NCBI GenBank assembly: GCA_015232315.1
Contig: JADFZZ010000001.1
Span: 1-64,000, forward strand
Direction: 5' to 3'
DNA: 64,000 bases
Source of the DNA: SAR324 cluster bacterium
GTDB lineage: Bacteria > SAR324 > NAC60-12
Positions 49,949-59,391 of this stretch are shown piece by piece (position 1 is the stretch's first letter; every line of letters begins with the position of its first letter). The notes beneath the pieces were generated by a model, which saw only the letters and a list, made by a program, of their open reading frames with translations, had not been told where the DNA came from and searched no databases. The position numbers and the translations under genes are program-made.

Positions 49949-52900
49949 TTACGGCCCATTCACTTCAAGGATCAAAAAAGTCACATCATCCCGTGAATTG
50001 CCACCGGTGAATTGTGTCCACTTGTCCTGCAAAAACGATTTCATGTCGGTCAACGACAGATCCAGACACTGTTCCAACACTTTTACCACGCGTTCTTCGC
50101 CCCAAAATTCACCACTGCCATTCTTGTTTTCGGATTCAATCAGACCATCTGTGTAGAGAAACACCTTGTCTCCCGGCAGGAGTCGACTGGTTTGCTCCTC
50201 ATAAATCAAACCAATATCCTTGTCCGGCATAGCACCAATGAACAAACCACGTGTGTCCCAGAATTCCAGTGTTTTTGTCTGATGTCTAAGAATAACAGCG
50301 GCTGGATGAGACGCGTTGCTGTAAATCACACTTCCGTCAGGAGAGAGTTTCAGCAGGAACGCCGTCAGGTATTCATTGGTTTTAATGATCTGGAACATGG
50401 ATTGATTGAAGTTTCGCAGGATCGCTTTGGGAGAATTTTGATGCCTGAGAATATCAGAGAAACAGAGTTTGGCCATAATGGTGATGAAGGCCGCCGGAAC
50501 GCCGTGCCCCATCGCATCCGCAATCAGAATATATAAGGATCCGTCTTCCAGGGGGATGATTTCATAATAATCGCCGTTGACCTGCCCCAGTGCCCTTGAA
50601 TAACCATCAATCCTGAAGTCTCGATGTGACAGGGGCAGAACAGGAAATATTCCCTGCTGAATGTTGGATGCCAGTTCAAGTTCCCCTCGAAGCAACGCGT
50701 CTTTATGTTTCAGGTCATCCAGCGTCTGGTTGAGATAATGGGTCCGTTCCAGAACCTGACTTTCAAGATTTTGAACGAGGGACGCGTTTTCAATATAGGG
50801 TGGCAGTAATTCACACACATGCGCCAGAAATTCATATTCTGATTCAAGATAATGCGTTCCATTGATTTTGTGCCCCAAAAACATGATGCCCACAAGGGTT
50901 TCACCAGAAAAAACTCCGCAAAACCATTCCGTATTTTTCAATAGAGACCCCATGCTCAGATGATTATCAAGGTTCCCCTGTTTGAAATCCCGAAATGTAT
51001 CCCGATGCATCGGGTAGGTTTCAAGCATGCTGAACAGCGGGAGATCTGCCGGAAAGTGCATCAGGGAGACAGGGTCTTCTTTTGCCTGATGCTCCCAGAA
51101 CAGACTGCGCCGAATATTGGTTTTCTGCCAACCATCAAACGAATTCTCCTTTTTGTTATAAAACACGACCGCACAGTGCATGGAAAATAATTCCGCAAGC
51201 AAATGCATTGAAATGCTCTGAAAAATGTCTTCCAGTTGCCGGGCATTGGATAATTCAGATGTCAGTCGTCGCAGGCGTGTGTTCAGTTCATATCTGCGAC
51301 TGTGTCCCAAAAACAGATTTACGGTTCGCATCCACAGACTTTGAAACAGATAAATTCCGCCAAAACAGACAAAAATTACCTGCGCATACCATTGCAGGGT
51401 ATTCTGACTGTTGACCATGTTCAGCACAAACGCGATTTCGTAAAATAACCAGAAAATCCCTGACCAATACAGACTCTTGCGGAAAAATGACTGCGCATAC
51501 GGAATATCCCCCCTGTAAAAGCCATAGATCATGATGAGGATCGGTAAAAACGCGTAATTCCCGGGTGGATACCACTGGAACCATTCCACCAGTGGCATAT
51601 CCAGCAACATGAGATCGGCTGCGCCACCCAGACCAATGAGGATGTAAATCACCTGTTCTCTGCGGATCATCGTCATTTGGTGATAATTTTTGTAAATAGT
51701 ATAGGTCACAGACAGAAGCATCACAATGACCCCTAATTCCAAAGGCAGATACAGGGGACCTGCCAAAGCGAAGCGCCCCCAGGGATAATCCACAATATCT
51801 ACGATCAACCATGGTGTTTGGGAGGTTATCGCCAGGGTGCCACATAAGCCATAAACCAACAGCAACCACAAACGACCGGGCTTGTAATCCATCAGCCACA
51901 GAAAAAACCGGATCGCCACACCTAATTGCAACGCCAGCATCAAATAACGGATTCTTGCGATTTTGAGACTCCATTCGTAATGACCGATGATCTGGTTCAC
52001 CAGAAATTCGAGTCCGTAAAAACTGAAAATAATGAGAACGACGCCCATCATCAGCGTTTCTTTGGGAAACTGGGTTTTTTTCAGAACCAGGATTGCGCCG
52101 AAACAGGAAAAAATGATCATCAAGGCCGCCGGAATGCCATAAGGAACCACCGCGTTGAATATCAGTTCATGGTGAAAATTACTGAACAGATACAGCACAG
52201 TGAACAGATGCACGGCAAAGCCGGCATAGATAAAACCATACATCAGATATTTTTTTGTGCGTTTCCATCGAACCAGTGAGACCATCCAGTCTTCTGTCGT
52301 ATGTGTGACATAAATCATCAGGGCATATGCCGCAATCATGAATAACAAGGCATACGGGTACTGTCCGGCAATACTGGAACGATCGGTATATCCAGCCAGT
52401 AACGAAATTATCAGGAGCAGAATTCCACTGAGAATATAGCGATGTTTCCGTTTTCTCCGTTGCGAAAACATACTGGAACCAATGGTTTGAACGGCCAGAA
52501 TTTGCTGAAACAGAAACCATAACAGCGTCAGAAAAGCTCCTGCGCCTCCTGATTCAATAATCACAATACCATTGGTGTAGAATGAGTTGGATTCAGCAAT
52601 CTGTTCACCCCACAAAAACATGATCAATACCAGCACACTCCAGAGATTGAAACGTTTCCAGATTGTATAGGTATCAAGAACAGTCACAAACCACCAAATG
52701 TGCAGCAATCCCTGAATTACCAGAAAACTGAGACCGGTTCGCAGGATCCAGATTTCCCACGTACCAAAAGAATGAGTGGAGAGGAAATAGGCAAATTCAA
52801 TAAGGCAGGCCCATAGCAGGCACATCATCCCCAGTAAAATACTTTCTATTCGGCGTCTTCCTGCTTGCAGGCACCAGAGTGCCGCGCCAAAAAACGCCAC

Positions 52901-53761
52901 CTGCGCCAATAAGATACTGATCAAATAGGGCGATTTTTCCAGAACGACCGCATTTCCTGTCCAGTAATGGTACAGCAGTGCGATCACATTGCCGCCAAAA
53001 ATACCTGAAGTGATCAGCAGCATAAATCCTGAAAACTGCCCACTGACAACCAGTGTTTTAAAATAATTTTTCCAGGAATTTTTCCACAAGCCAACCGCAA
53101 TCAGGGTCAGCGGTAAAAACCGTGATTGACTCAGCAGATACCATTCTTTGCCTTCCATGGGAAATGTTCTGAGAATCTCCATGAACCAGCCCAGCAGAAC
53201 GCCTGAAAACACCCAGCGGTAGGTTTCCTGACGCAGTGGGATAGGACTTCTGAAACGGTAAAACAGAAAGGCTCCATAAACCATGGTTCCCCAGCGTAGC
53301 AGTGTGAGTAAATATAAACCCGCGCCACCGCTAAGCGTAAACCCATAGGAAAACTCAACACTACCTTTGAAATAAAACTCGGTGAAGGTTGATGGAAAAA
53401 AAGCCAGCGCGATGGTATACATCGTCCACTCCAGCCAGTGTCGCTGTGACTGTCCGGTCACACGATGCATGAACTGAATTTCAACCGGCAGAATGAGGAG
53501 ATAAATAAAATAATGGAGTTTGATGAATTCGAGCCACGTATTCCCTGACACCATGAGGGAACCCAGACTGACATCCACCGCGGAAAATAAATGCAGCAAA
53601 CAGAGAATCGCAAAAAAACGGCTGGATTGAGATTCGCGTTCCTTTTTAAACGTGTAGGTGAGAAATATGCTACTGAAAACAATGGTGAAAAGAGAAGGAA
53701 GCAGATAAGGAAAGATCCGGTCTGTACGGAACAACATGGAAAGCAAGTCTTGCTGTCCCAT
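49949..53761 (-). CDS. Giant multi-membrane PP2C (RsbU/SpoIIE-type) phosphatase
   Basis: The protein (1270 aa) has an N-terminal two-thirds with roughly twenty hydrophobic segments (residues about 10-830), in blocks separated by short loops such as AGRRRIESILLG. A GAF-like domain (about 850-1010) follows, then a coiled coil (LESQVLERTHYLNQTLDDLKHKDAL) and a PP2C domain of SpoIIE/RsbU type (about 1045-1268). Metal-binding acids are in NGDYYEI, ADAMGHGVPAAF, YTDGLIES and SRDDVTFLIL. The enzyme should dephosphorylate an anti-sigma-antagonist, and a STAS protein is encoded just 6 bases upstream. The membrane part is unusually large and may sense or bind a lipid, light or small molecule; no transporter signature was recognised. 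Confidence 0.88.
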   Translation of the reverse strand: MGQQDLLSMLFRTDRIFPYLLPSLFTIVFSSIFLTYTFKKERESQSSRFFAILCLLHLFSAVDVSLGSLMVSGNTWLEFIKLHYFIYLLILPVEIQFMHRVTGQSQRHWLEWTMYTIALAFFPSTFTEFYFKGSVEFSYGFTLSGGAGLYLLTLLRWGTMVYGAFLFYRFRSPIPLRQETYRWVFSGVLLGWFMEILRTFPMEGKEWYLLSQSRFLPLTLIAVGLWKNSWKNYFKTLVVSGQFSGFMLLITSGIFGGNVIALLYHYWTGNAVVLEKSPYLISILLAQVAFFGAALWCLQAGRRRIESILLGMMCLLWACLIEFAYFLSTHSFGTWEIWILRTGLSFLVIQGLLHIWWFVTVLDTYTIWKRFNLWSVLVLIMFLWGEQIAESNSFYTNGIVIIESGGAGAFLTLLWFLFQQILAVQTIGSSMFSQRRKRKHRYILSGILLLIISLLAGYTDRSSIAGQYPYALLFMIAAYALMIYVTHTTEDWMVSLVRWKRTKKYLMYGFIYAGFAVHLFTVLYLFSNFHHELIFNAVVPYGIPAALMIIFSCFGAILVLKKTQFPKETLMMGVVLIIFSFYGLEFLVNQIIGHYEWSLKIARIRYLMLALQLGVAIRFFLWLMDYKPGRLWLLLVYGLCGTLAITSQTPWLIVDIVDYPWGRFALAGPLYLPLELGVIVMLLSVTYTIYKNYHQMTMIRREQVIYILIGLGGAADLMLLDMPLVEWFQWYPPGNYAFLPILIMIYGFYRGDIPYAQSFFRKSLYWSGIFWLFYEIAFVLNMVNSQNTLQWYAQVIFVCFGGIYLFQSLWMRTVNLFLGHSRRYELNTRLRRLTSELSNARQLEDIFQSISMHLLAELFSMHCAVVFYNKKENSFDGWQKTNIRRSLFWEHQAKEDPVSLMHFPADLPLFSMLETYPMHRDTFRDFKQGNLDNHLSMGSLLKNTEWFCGVFSGETLVGIMFLGHKINGTHYLESEYEFLAHVCELLPPYIENASLVQNLESQVLERTHYLNQTLDDLKHKDALLRGELELASNIQQGIFPVLPLSHRDFRIDGYSRALGQVNGDYYEIIPLEDGSLYILIADAMGHGVPAAFITIMAKLCFSDILRHQNSPKAILRNFNQSMFQIIKTNEYLTAFLLKLSPDGSVIYSNASHPAAVILRHQTKTLEFWDTRGLFIGAMPDKDIGLIYEEQTSRLLPGDKVFLYTDGLIESENKNGSGEFWGEERVVKVLEQCLDLSLTDMKSFLQDKWTQFTGGNSRDDVTFLILEVNGP

Positions 53762-53767
53762 AATTAC

Positions 53768-54094
53768 CTATTGATTGAGAGCTGATACCCCGGCGTCAAC
53801 GGTATCAAACACCGAAAAGAGCGTATCCAGTTTAGCAATAGAAACCAGGTGGCGGTTTTTTGCGGTAAGGTTGCATAAGGACATCCCCACATTGATCTCT
53901 TTCAGGTTATTGTACATGGCGACCAGCAAGCCGATATTGGATGAAGTTAGAACTTCTATCTGTGATAAATCTATCAATACTTTCCGGGCTTGTGCTGATT
54001 CAACGTCCTCAATCACATCATGGACATCATCCAGAGAAAAATGATCGAGAACGACAATTTTGCAGACAATCCCTTCATGTTCCACTTCAATCAT
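53768..54094 (-). CDS. STAS-domain anti-sigma factor antagonist
   Basis: The ATG at 54094 has AAAAGGT upstream; codons at 54118 and 54133 are alternatives. The protein (108 aa) is a single STAS domain: strand KVLIDLSQIEVL, then the phosphorylatable Ser segment TSSNIGLLVAMYNNL, and SLCNLTAKNRHLV. In partner-switching systems a kinase of the RsbW type phosphorylates this Ser and the PP2C enzyme removes it. The phosphatase is encoded next door; no RsbW-like kinase or sigma factor is in the window. The closeness to flagellar genes, which run divergently from 54290, may link the switch to motility. Confidence 0.88.
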   Translation of the reverse strand: MIEVEHEGIVCKIVVLDHFSLDDVHDVIEDVESAQARKVLIDLSQIEVLTSSNIGLLVAMYNNLKEINVGMSLCNLTAKNRHLVSIAKLDTLFSVFDTVDAGVSALNQ

Positions 54095-54289
54095 AATTGA
54101 CCTTTTGTTTTTATTCATCGGAGGGGGAAACAATTATTTATACGTTGTATTTATTCCTACAGAGGGCCATGTGATAAAATCAAGGCCTTAAACTATTTTT
54201 CACAAAAAAAAGCAACAGACGCAGTTGTGCAAGATAATTGCAATTCTGTTTCTGATGTCTGGAAAATGCCCTATTTTTACCGGTTGACT

Positions 54290-54736
54290 ATGAAACCATT
54301 CAAACTCCAAACAGCGTTGAATGTGCGCCAACGCTTTGAAAAACTGAAACAAAAAGAATTTGCTGAACAGTTACAGGTTGTTCAGCAAATCCAGACCCAC
54401 ATGGATGAAATTAAACAATCTCTGTCTGAGCGCGAACAGCAACTGGATGTTTCCAAAAGGCAGGGCTTCACTATCATGGAGTTACAAATTCATTCCAATT
54501 ATCAGCAAGGGGTGAAACAGGATCTCAAACGACTCTCCCGGCAATTGAAAGAGCAACAGCAACTGGCCGATTCCAGACAGAGAGTGCTGATCAAAGCCAC
54601 CCAGAAAAAGAGAATTCTGGAAATTCTCAAAGAAAAACAGGAATCTCGTTACAAGGAAGAACAAAAACGGATTGAACAGGCCATGATGGATGAAATTTCC
54701 CAGAACCAGTATAATTTGAAGAATAAAGAGCGATAA
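54290..54736 (+). CDS. fliJ: Flagellar export chaperone FliJ
   Basis: The ATG at 54290 (MKPFKLQTALNVR) gives 148 aa, the usual FliJ length; the frame is open from 54227. The whole protein is a coiled coil rich in Gln, Lys and Glu, beginning with FKLQTALNVRQRFEKLKQKE, the typical FliJ start. FliJ stimulates the export ATPase FliI in the flagellar type III apparatus. Identification rests on length, coiled-coil pattern and the flagellar gene order that follows. Confidence 0.8.
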   Translation: MKPFKLQTALNVRQRFEKLKQKEFAEQLQVVQQIQTHMDEIKQSLSEREQQLDVSKRQGFTIMELQIHSNYQQGVKQDLKRLSRQLKEQQQLADSRQRVLIKATQKKRILEILKEKQESRYKEEQKRIEQAMMDEISQNQYNLKNKER

Positions 54737-54792
54737 TTTTTTCCTGAAGCCGTAGCCCCATTATTCTAATCCATAGCGTATGATTAAAAAAA

Positions 54793-55386
54793 ATGAATGA
54801 TAAACCACTGAATTCAAAAATACTTTATACTTTCATTCTCGTGTTTTGTCTATTTCTGACATCGGCGAGGCCCGCTTATAGCATACCGAAACCTGTGGAA
54901 GATCTGTGTACCAAATTCAATCTTCGATTTTGCGCGGGTCCACCTCCTGAAGACAAAACAAAGCAGGAAGAAGAACCGCCCAAACATGAATTCACTGACA
55001 GTGAACGGAAAATTCTCACACGACTGGTTGAATATCAGAAACAGCTCCAAAGCAAGGAAAGCCAGCTTGAGCAACGTGAATCCCAATTACGCTCATTGAA
55101 AGAAGACATACAACGTCAGATTGAACAACTTGAACTGATGCAAAAAAGCATTGCGCAGGATATTGAAGCAAAAAAAATTCTGGATACAGATCAGTTCAAT
55201 AAGGCTGTCAATTTTTATGATAAAATGGAATCGCCGAAAGCGGCTCTATCGCTTTCACAGTTGGACACGAAAACAGCCATCCAGATTCTTTTAAAATTGA
55301 AAGAAAAAAAATCGTCAGAAATTCTGGCCAGCATGAAACCTGACAAGGCCGCGCAATTGATTGAAGGAATGACGAGAAAGCAATAG
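54793..55386 (+). CDS. motE: MotE/MgtE-N-like flagellar chaperone
   Basis: The protein (197 aa) has a hydrophobic N-terminal segment (ILYTFILVFCLFLTSARPA), a short acidic region, and a coiled coil (LTRLVEYQKQLQSKESQLEQR). The last 55 residues match an MgtE N-terminal-like helical domain (KMESPKAALSLSQLDTKTAIQILLKLKEKKSSEILASM), as in the periplasmic chaperone MotE of epsilon- and deltaproteobacteria. MotE helps MotC fold. No motA, motB or motC is seen here. Its place between fliJ and fliK is usual for this family. Confidence 0.8.
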   Translation: MNDKPLNSKILYTFILVFCLFLTSARPAYSIPKPVEDLCTKFNLRFCAGPPPEDKTKQEEEPPKHEFTDSERKILTRLVEYQKQLQSKESQLEQRESQLRSLKEDIQRQIEQLELMQKSIAQDIEAKKILDTDQFNKAVNFYDKMESPKAALSLSQLDTKTAIQILLKLKEKKSSEILASMKPDKAAQLIEGMTRKQ

Positions 55387-55472
55387 CATCATTTGTATCA
55401 GAAGAAATCTTATGGAAGAGGTTTCTTGTTTGAAGTGGATCACTCCCAATTTATCTTTTTGATGAACTATCT

Positions 55473-56978
55473 ATGATTTCCGCGATTTCAAATGCCCTTT
55501 CTCCCGGCAATGCACAAGGAGACGTGATGGGAATGCCTGGCGTAGCCATGGATTCTCAAATGGCCCCTGACTTCCAAAATTCCTTGGATGAGGCACTCAG
55601 CCGTAGCGTTTATTCGCCTGCAATGGCCTCCGCGCTGACTCCTGTGGAAACCAATGAAGACATGCTGTTTGGCGTTCCTGTGGAAGATCTTGATATGGCA
55701 GATCTCGACACTGAGACGGAAGCAACCGACATTGACGAAAACACAGTCCCGGTCATGGCAATCACTCCATTTCGCGCAGAGTTAGCTTCCATGCAACCGA
55801 GTTCAAGGTCATCTGAAAACAAACCTTCTGTTCCTGATATCCGAGTCGGAGTGCCCCCTTCGCCACAGCAGGCTGTAAGCCCTGAATCTTCAAAATCCCT
55901 TGAGACAAGTCCTCAAAAACGCGTTGCTTCATGGCTTCAATCCTCCAACAAGGTTAATCATAATCGCTTGCCTGAGACATCGGCAGAAGCAGAATTTTCT
56001 TTAGAAGCTCAGGAAAATTCTCCTGAGATGCAGGCTGATCCCCGTGTGACTATTGGCCAGAAAGCAGCTTCAGACCGTGCGACCATTTCTATTGGAGAAA
56101 GTCTTCAAAAAAGTGTGGTTCGGCAGTCAGAACAGGAAAAAGCCATTCAGGAAGGATTAGCCGTCGCACCCAAAAAAGGTATTTCCCTCAAGGATTTTTT
56201 CCACCGTGTCGATTCCGCCAAACTGGAAGAAATGAATCTTAAAACCGACCCGGCACTTTCCAGAGTAGAACCCTTACCCACTCCTGAAACCCAAAAGCTG
56301 AACCTGTTGCAACAGCAGCAAAATATCATGAAGCAGATGTTTCAACATGATAAAACCAGGGATATGATGCAGGCAACAACCATGCCCTCGGGTATGGCCG
56401 GAGCCATGATTGCCAATCCGGATACGATGTTACAGGAACATGAAATAGAAGAGTCAGAATTTTCACTGGATTCAGTGCAGGGAGCGTCCAACGAATTGAA
56501 AGCCTTGTCGCGCGAAACAAAAACCCATGAAAACACCGCACCCAGAAAAGTGGATAGTCCGTTTGATCTGGAGCAGATTGTCAGCAGGGTCAATTCCGGA
56601 AATGGCGACCCTCAGGAAATAACCATGGAACTCAATCCTGAACATCTCGGCAAGCTTACAATGAAAGTCATGCAGGATGGAGATAACCTCTCTGTGGAAA
56701 TGAGAGTGGATAATCCCATGGCAAAACAAATGATTGAAGCCAGTATGAACGACCTCAAAAACCGGTTCATCGAAAAGGATTTTTCTTTTTCAAATTTCAA
56801 TCTCTCAGTCAACATTGATCAGCGGTCCAATTCCCAGTTTCAGCAATCGCCCAATCAGGGCGGCTTTGCCCAGGACCATATTGGCGCCACTCAGTCAAAC
56901 CGTCTGGAACGTGAAGTTCCTGTGATGGCATCAATCCGGAGGCCTTCAGCGGCATCCGGACTCAGTTTATACGCTTAA
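55473..56978 (+). CDS. fliK: Flagellar hook-length control protein FliK
   Basis: The protein (501 aa) has a long, poorly conserved, Ser/Glu/Gln-rich N-terminal region (about 1-360) and a compact C-terminal domain (about 365-475) matching the FliK type III substrate-switch domain: ITMELNPEHLGKLTMKVMQDGDNLSVEMRVDN and MIEASMNDLKNRF. FliK measures hook length and switches export from hook to filament substrates. The position directly before flgD and flgE agrees. The tail after 475 is Gln/Asn-rich. Confidence 0.9.
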   Translation: MISAISNALSPGNAQGDVMGMPGVAMDSQMAPDFQNSLDEALSRSVYSPAMASALTPVETNEDMLFGVPVEDLDMADLDTETEATDIDENTVPVMAITPFRAELASMQPSSRSSENKPSVPDIRVGVPPSPQQAVSPESSKSLETSPQKRVASWLQSSNKVNHNRLPETSAEAEFSLEAQENSPEMQADPRVTIGQKAASDRATISIGESLQKSVVRQSEQEKAIQEGLAVAPKKGISLKDFFHRVDSAKLEEMNLKTDPALSRVEPLPTPETQKLNLLQQQQNIMKQMFQHDKTRDMMQATTMPSGMAGAMIANPDTMLQEHEIEESEFSLDSVQGASNELKALSRETKTHENTAPRKVDSPFDLEQIVSRVNSGNGDPQEITMELNPEHLGKLTMKVMQDGDNLSVEMRVDNPMAKQMIEASMNDLKNRFIEKDFSFSNFNLSVNIDQRSNSQFQQSPNQGGFAQDHIGATQSNRLEREVPVMASIRRPSAASGLSLYA

Positions 56979-56989
56979 AGGAGATCTGT

Positions 56990-57805
56990 ATGGATACCAC
57001 AGCCGTCCAACAGGCATTAGGTCAGGCCAGCAATTCCCAACGCAATGCCGCCGTCAAAACGCATGGGCCGCCCAAAGACAGTAAAGATGGAAAAGAATTG
57101 GGAAAGCAGGATTTTCTCAACTTGCTGATGACCCAGATGGCCAATCAGGATCCCATGGACCCCATGGACAGCAAAAGCATGATGGCCCAGCTTTCTGCCA
57201 TGGGAACCCTGGAGCAATTGCAGAACATGAACTCCAAAATGGATCAACTGCTGACCCATCAGTCTGATATCGCTCAAGCCAGTTCCAGTGTTTATCTGGA
57301 TAAGGATGTTGAACTCGCAAGTCCAACACTCACCCTGAAAGGCGGGGTTTCCGCACCGGTCACCTACTCACTGGGAGGCGATGCGGCCAAAGTGAGCATT
57401 TATATCACGAATGACAAGGGCGACATGGTCCGCACGATCAACATGGATCATCAAGGTCCGGGAGAACACGCTGAAACATGGGATGGAAAGGATGATGACG
57501 GTGATGTGCTGTCAGATGGAGCTTTCCGCTATGAAGTGATTGCCAAAACCGAAACTGGCGAAAATATCGAAGTGTCTCAAAATAAAAAAGGCAGAATCTC
57601 CAAACTGGATTTCAAAAATGGCCGGTCCATGGTGGAAATCAATGGAGAATGGCTACCTGCTGAAAAAATTCAGCGCTTGGGCAATGACTCTCTGCGCCGT
57701 TTTGACAGCGCAATGCCCTTGCCGCTTCGCAAGGATTTAAATACGCGGAAACTTGTGATTCCGCCTGCTTATTCCCAGGCTTCCAAACCTGAGGAAATCA
57801 AATAA
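56990..57805 (+). CDS. flgD: Flagellar hook cap protein FlgD
   Basis: AAAGGAG precedes the start. The protein (271 aa) contains the FlgD N-terminal motif KQDFLNLLMTQMANQDPMDP followed by SAMGTLEQLQNM. The middle domain is an Ig-like FlgD fold (KVSIYITNDKGDMVRTI, then GPGEHAETWDGKDDDG). It caps the growing hook and helps FlgE assemble. It lies 11 bases after fliK. The C-terminal 60 residues, with Arg/Pro-rich segments, are longer than in the common form. Confidence 0.93.
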   Translation: MDTTAVQQALGQASNSQRNAAVKTHGPPKDSKDGKELGKQDFLNLLMTQMANQDPMDPMDSKSMMAQLSAMGTLEQLQNMNSKMDQLLTHQSDIAQASSSVYLDKDVELASPTLTLKGGVSAPVTYSLGGDAAKVSIYITNDKGDMVRTINMDHQGPGEHAETWDGKDDDGDVLSDGAFRYEVIAKTETGENIEVSQNKKGRISKLDFKNGRSMVEINGEWLPAEKIQRLGNDSLRRFDSAMPLPLRKDLNTRKLVIPPAYSQASKPEEIK

Positions 57806-57873
57806 ATGCAATGGATGCATCATTTTTGTTCTGGAAAACAGTCGTAATTGTTCATTTTTAATGGAGTAGTTCT

Positions 57874-59352
57874 ATGAGCTTGCTAGGCGCATTAACAACA
57901 GGTTCCAGCGGTGTAACGGCTTTTGGCCGGGCCATGACGGTGGTAGGTAGCAATATCGCTAACGTTAATACCTTTGGTTACAAAGCCGCCCATGTTTCTT
58001 TTGAAGACGTGCTTTCTTCGGATTTTCCACAAGGCACAGGCCCTACCAAGGTCAGTCAGGGTGTGGGAATTGCCAGCATCAATCAAAATTTCACTCAGGG
58101 CGCGTTTGAACAAACCGAACTGCAAAGCGATATGGCGATCAACGGGGAAGGTTTTTTTACCGTGCAGGATCAGTTTGGCCGACGTTATTATACCCGGGCC
58201 GGACAGTTCACTTATGATAAAAATGGTCAACTGTCTACTGACAGAGGATTGAATGTGTTGACCAAGGATGTCGATCCTGTCACCAAAGAAGCTGTTGGAC
58301 TGCCCAAGCCACTGAAAGTGCTGGGAACGATTGATCCACCTGTACCGACCGGTGATGGACGGATGGATTCCGGTATCAAGGTCGCGGCCAATCTGGATGC
58401 GGGTGCCGCTGTGCTGGACACCCCGTTTGATCCAACCAACGTGAAAAGTAATATGTACAATTATTCTACCACCACCACGGTTTATGACCGGTCAGGCGCA
58501 GACCACACCGCCACGATTGTCTATCGCAAACGACCGGACATTCCGGAACAGGTTGATCCCAACAGTGGACAGGTGATTCCAGCCATCCGCAACCAATGGG
58601 AATGGTACACGCTGTTTGAAGGCGAGGAAGTTGGCCAACGACCGGGGCAAATGGTGGCTGTCGGTGGTGGATTTCTGCAATTTACAGATGATGGCCGGTT
58701 GGTTCAATCCACAGGCGGACAATTTATAGCGCAACCAGGAGGTGTGGATCCAAACACAGGTCAGCCCTTACCTTCCGGTCCGCCGATTTTGCAACCGGCA
58801 CCTGTCAATCCTGACACAGGCAAACCGCAGATCACGGTTGATTTTGGCTCTGACGCACCGCAGGTGATCGGTATCAGTCTTGGTATGGGCTCCAATCCGG
58901 ATGATCCCAATGATGAACGTACAGGTTTGGAAGGACTCACCCAGTTTGCGTCTCCCAACAGTATTATCGGGGTCGATGCCGATGGGCATCCAAGTGGTAC
59001 ACTGGAAGGCATTGTTGTCGAATCCAGTGGTGTGGTGATGGGTCGTTTTGATAGTGGGTATATGCGACCTATGGGCAAAATTGTCCTCACAAAATTTGAC
59101 AATCCACAAAAATTGCTCAAACAGGGTGATAATCTGTTTCAAACGTCTCCGCATTCAGGCAAGGCAATTCTTGGTGAACCGGGTGTGGGCGCATTTGGAG
59201 AGATTCGCAGTCAGACGCTGGAACAATCCAACGTGGATCTGGCACGGGAATTTGTGAAGATGGTTGAAACCCAGCGCGCCTTCCAGGCCAACGCTAAAAC
59301 AGTGACCACCGCGGATGAAATGATCCAGGAAATGGTCAACCTCAAACGATAA
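57874..59352 (+). CDS. flgE: Flagellar hook protein FlgE
   Basis: GGAG lies before the start. The protein (492 aa) begins with the coiled-coil D0 part (LTTGSSGVTAFGRAMTVVGSNIANVNTFGYKA), then a D1 segment with INGEGFFTVQDQFGRRYYTRAGQFTYD. A central variable region (about 130-390) follows. It ends with the matching C-terminal D0 helix SNVDLAREFVKMVETQRAFQANAKTV. It polymerises into the hook. It is the last of the plus-strand flagellar genes; a UUCG-loop hairpin follows. Confidence 0.95.
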   Translation: MSLLGALTTGSSGVTAFGRAMTVVGSNIANVNTFGYKAAHVSFEDVLSSDFPQGTGPTKVSQGVGIASINQNFTQGAFEQTELQSDMAINGEGFFTVQDQFGRRYYTRAGQFTYDKNGQLSTDRGLNVLTKDVDPVTKEAVGLPKPLKVLGTIDPPVPTGDGRMDSGIKVAANLDAGAAVLDTPFDPTNVKSNMYNYSTTTTVYDRSGADHTATIVYRKRPDIPEQVDPNSGQVIPAIRNQWEWYTLFEGEEVGQRPGQMVAVGGGFLQFTDDGRLVQSTGGQFIAQPGGVDPNTGQPLPSGPPILQPAPVNPDTGKPQITVDFGSDAPQVIGISLGMGSNPDDPNDERTGLEGLTQFASPNSIIGVDADGHPSGTLEGIVVESSGVVMGRFDSGYMRPMGKIVLTKFDNPQKLLKQGDNLFQTSPHSGKAILGEPGVGAFGEIRSQTLEQSNVDLAREFVKMVETQRAFQANAKTVTTADEMIQEMVNLKR

Positions 59353-59360
59353 CACAAGGC

Positions 59361-59376
59361 GCGGGCTTCGGCCCGC
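59361..59376 (+). terminator. UUCG-tetraloop hairpin after flgE
   Basis: GCGGGC (59361-59366), loop TTCG, GCCCGC (59371-59376). The UUCG loop is very stable. There is no T tract on the plus strand, so it may act mainly as a 3' end stabiliser. It lies between flgE and the convergent SAM hydrolase family gene. Confidence 0.5.
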
Positions 59377-59391
59377 CACAGGCTTCAGACA

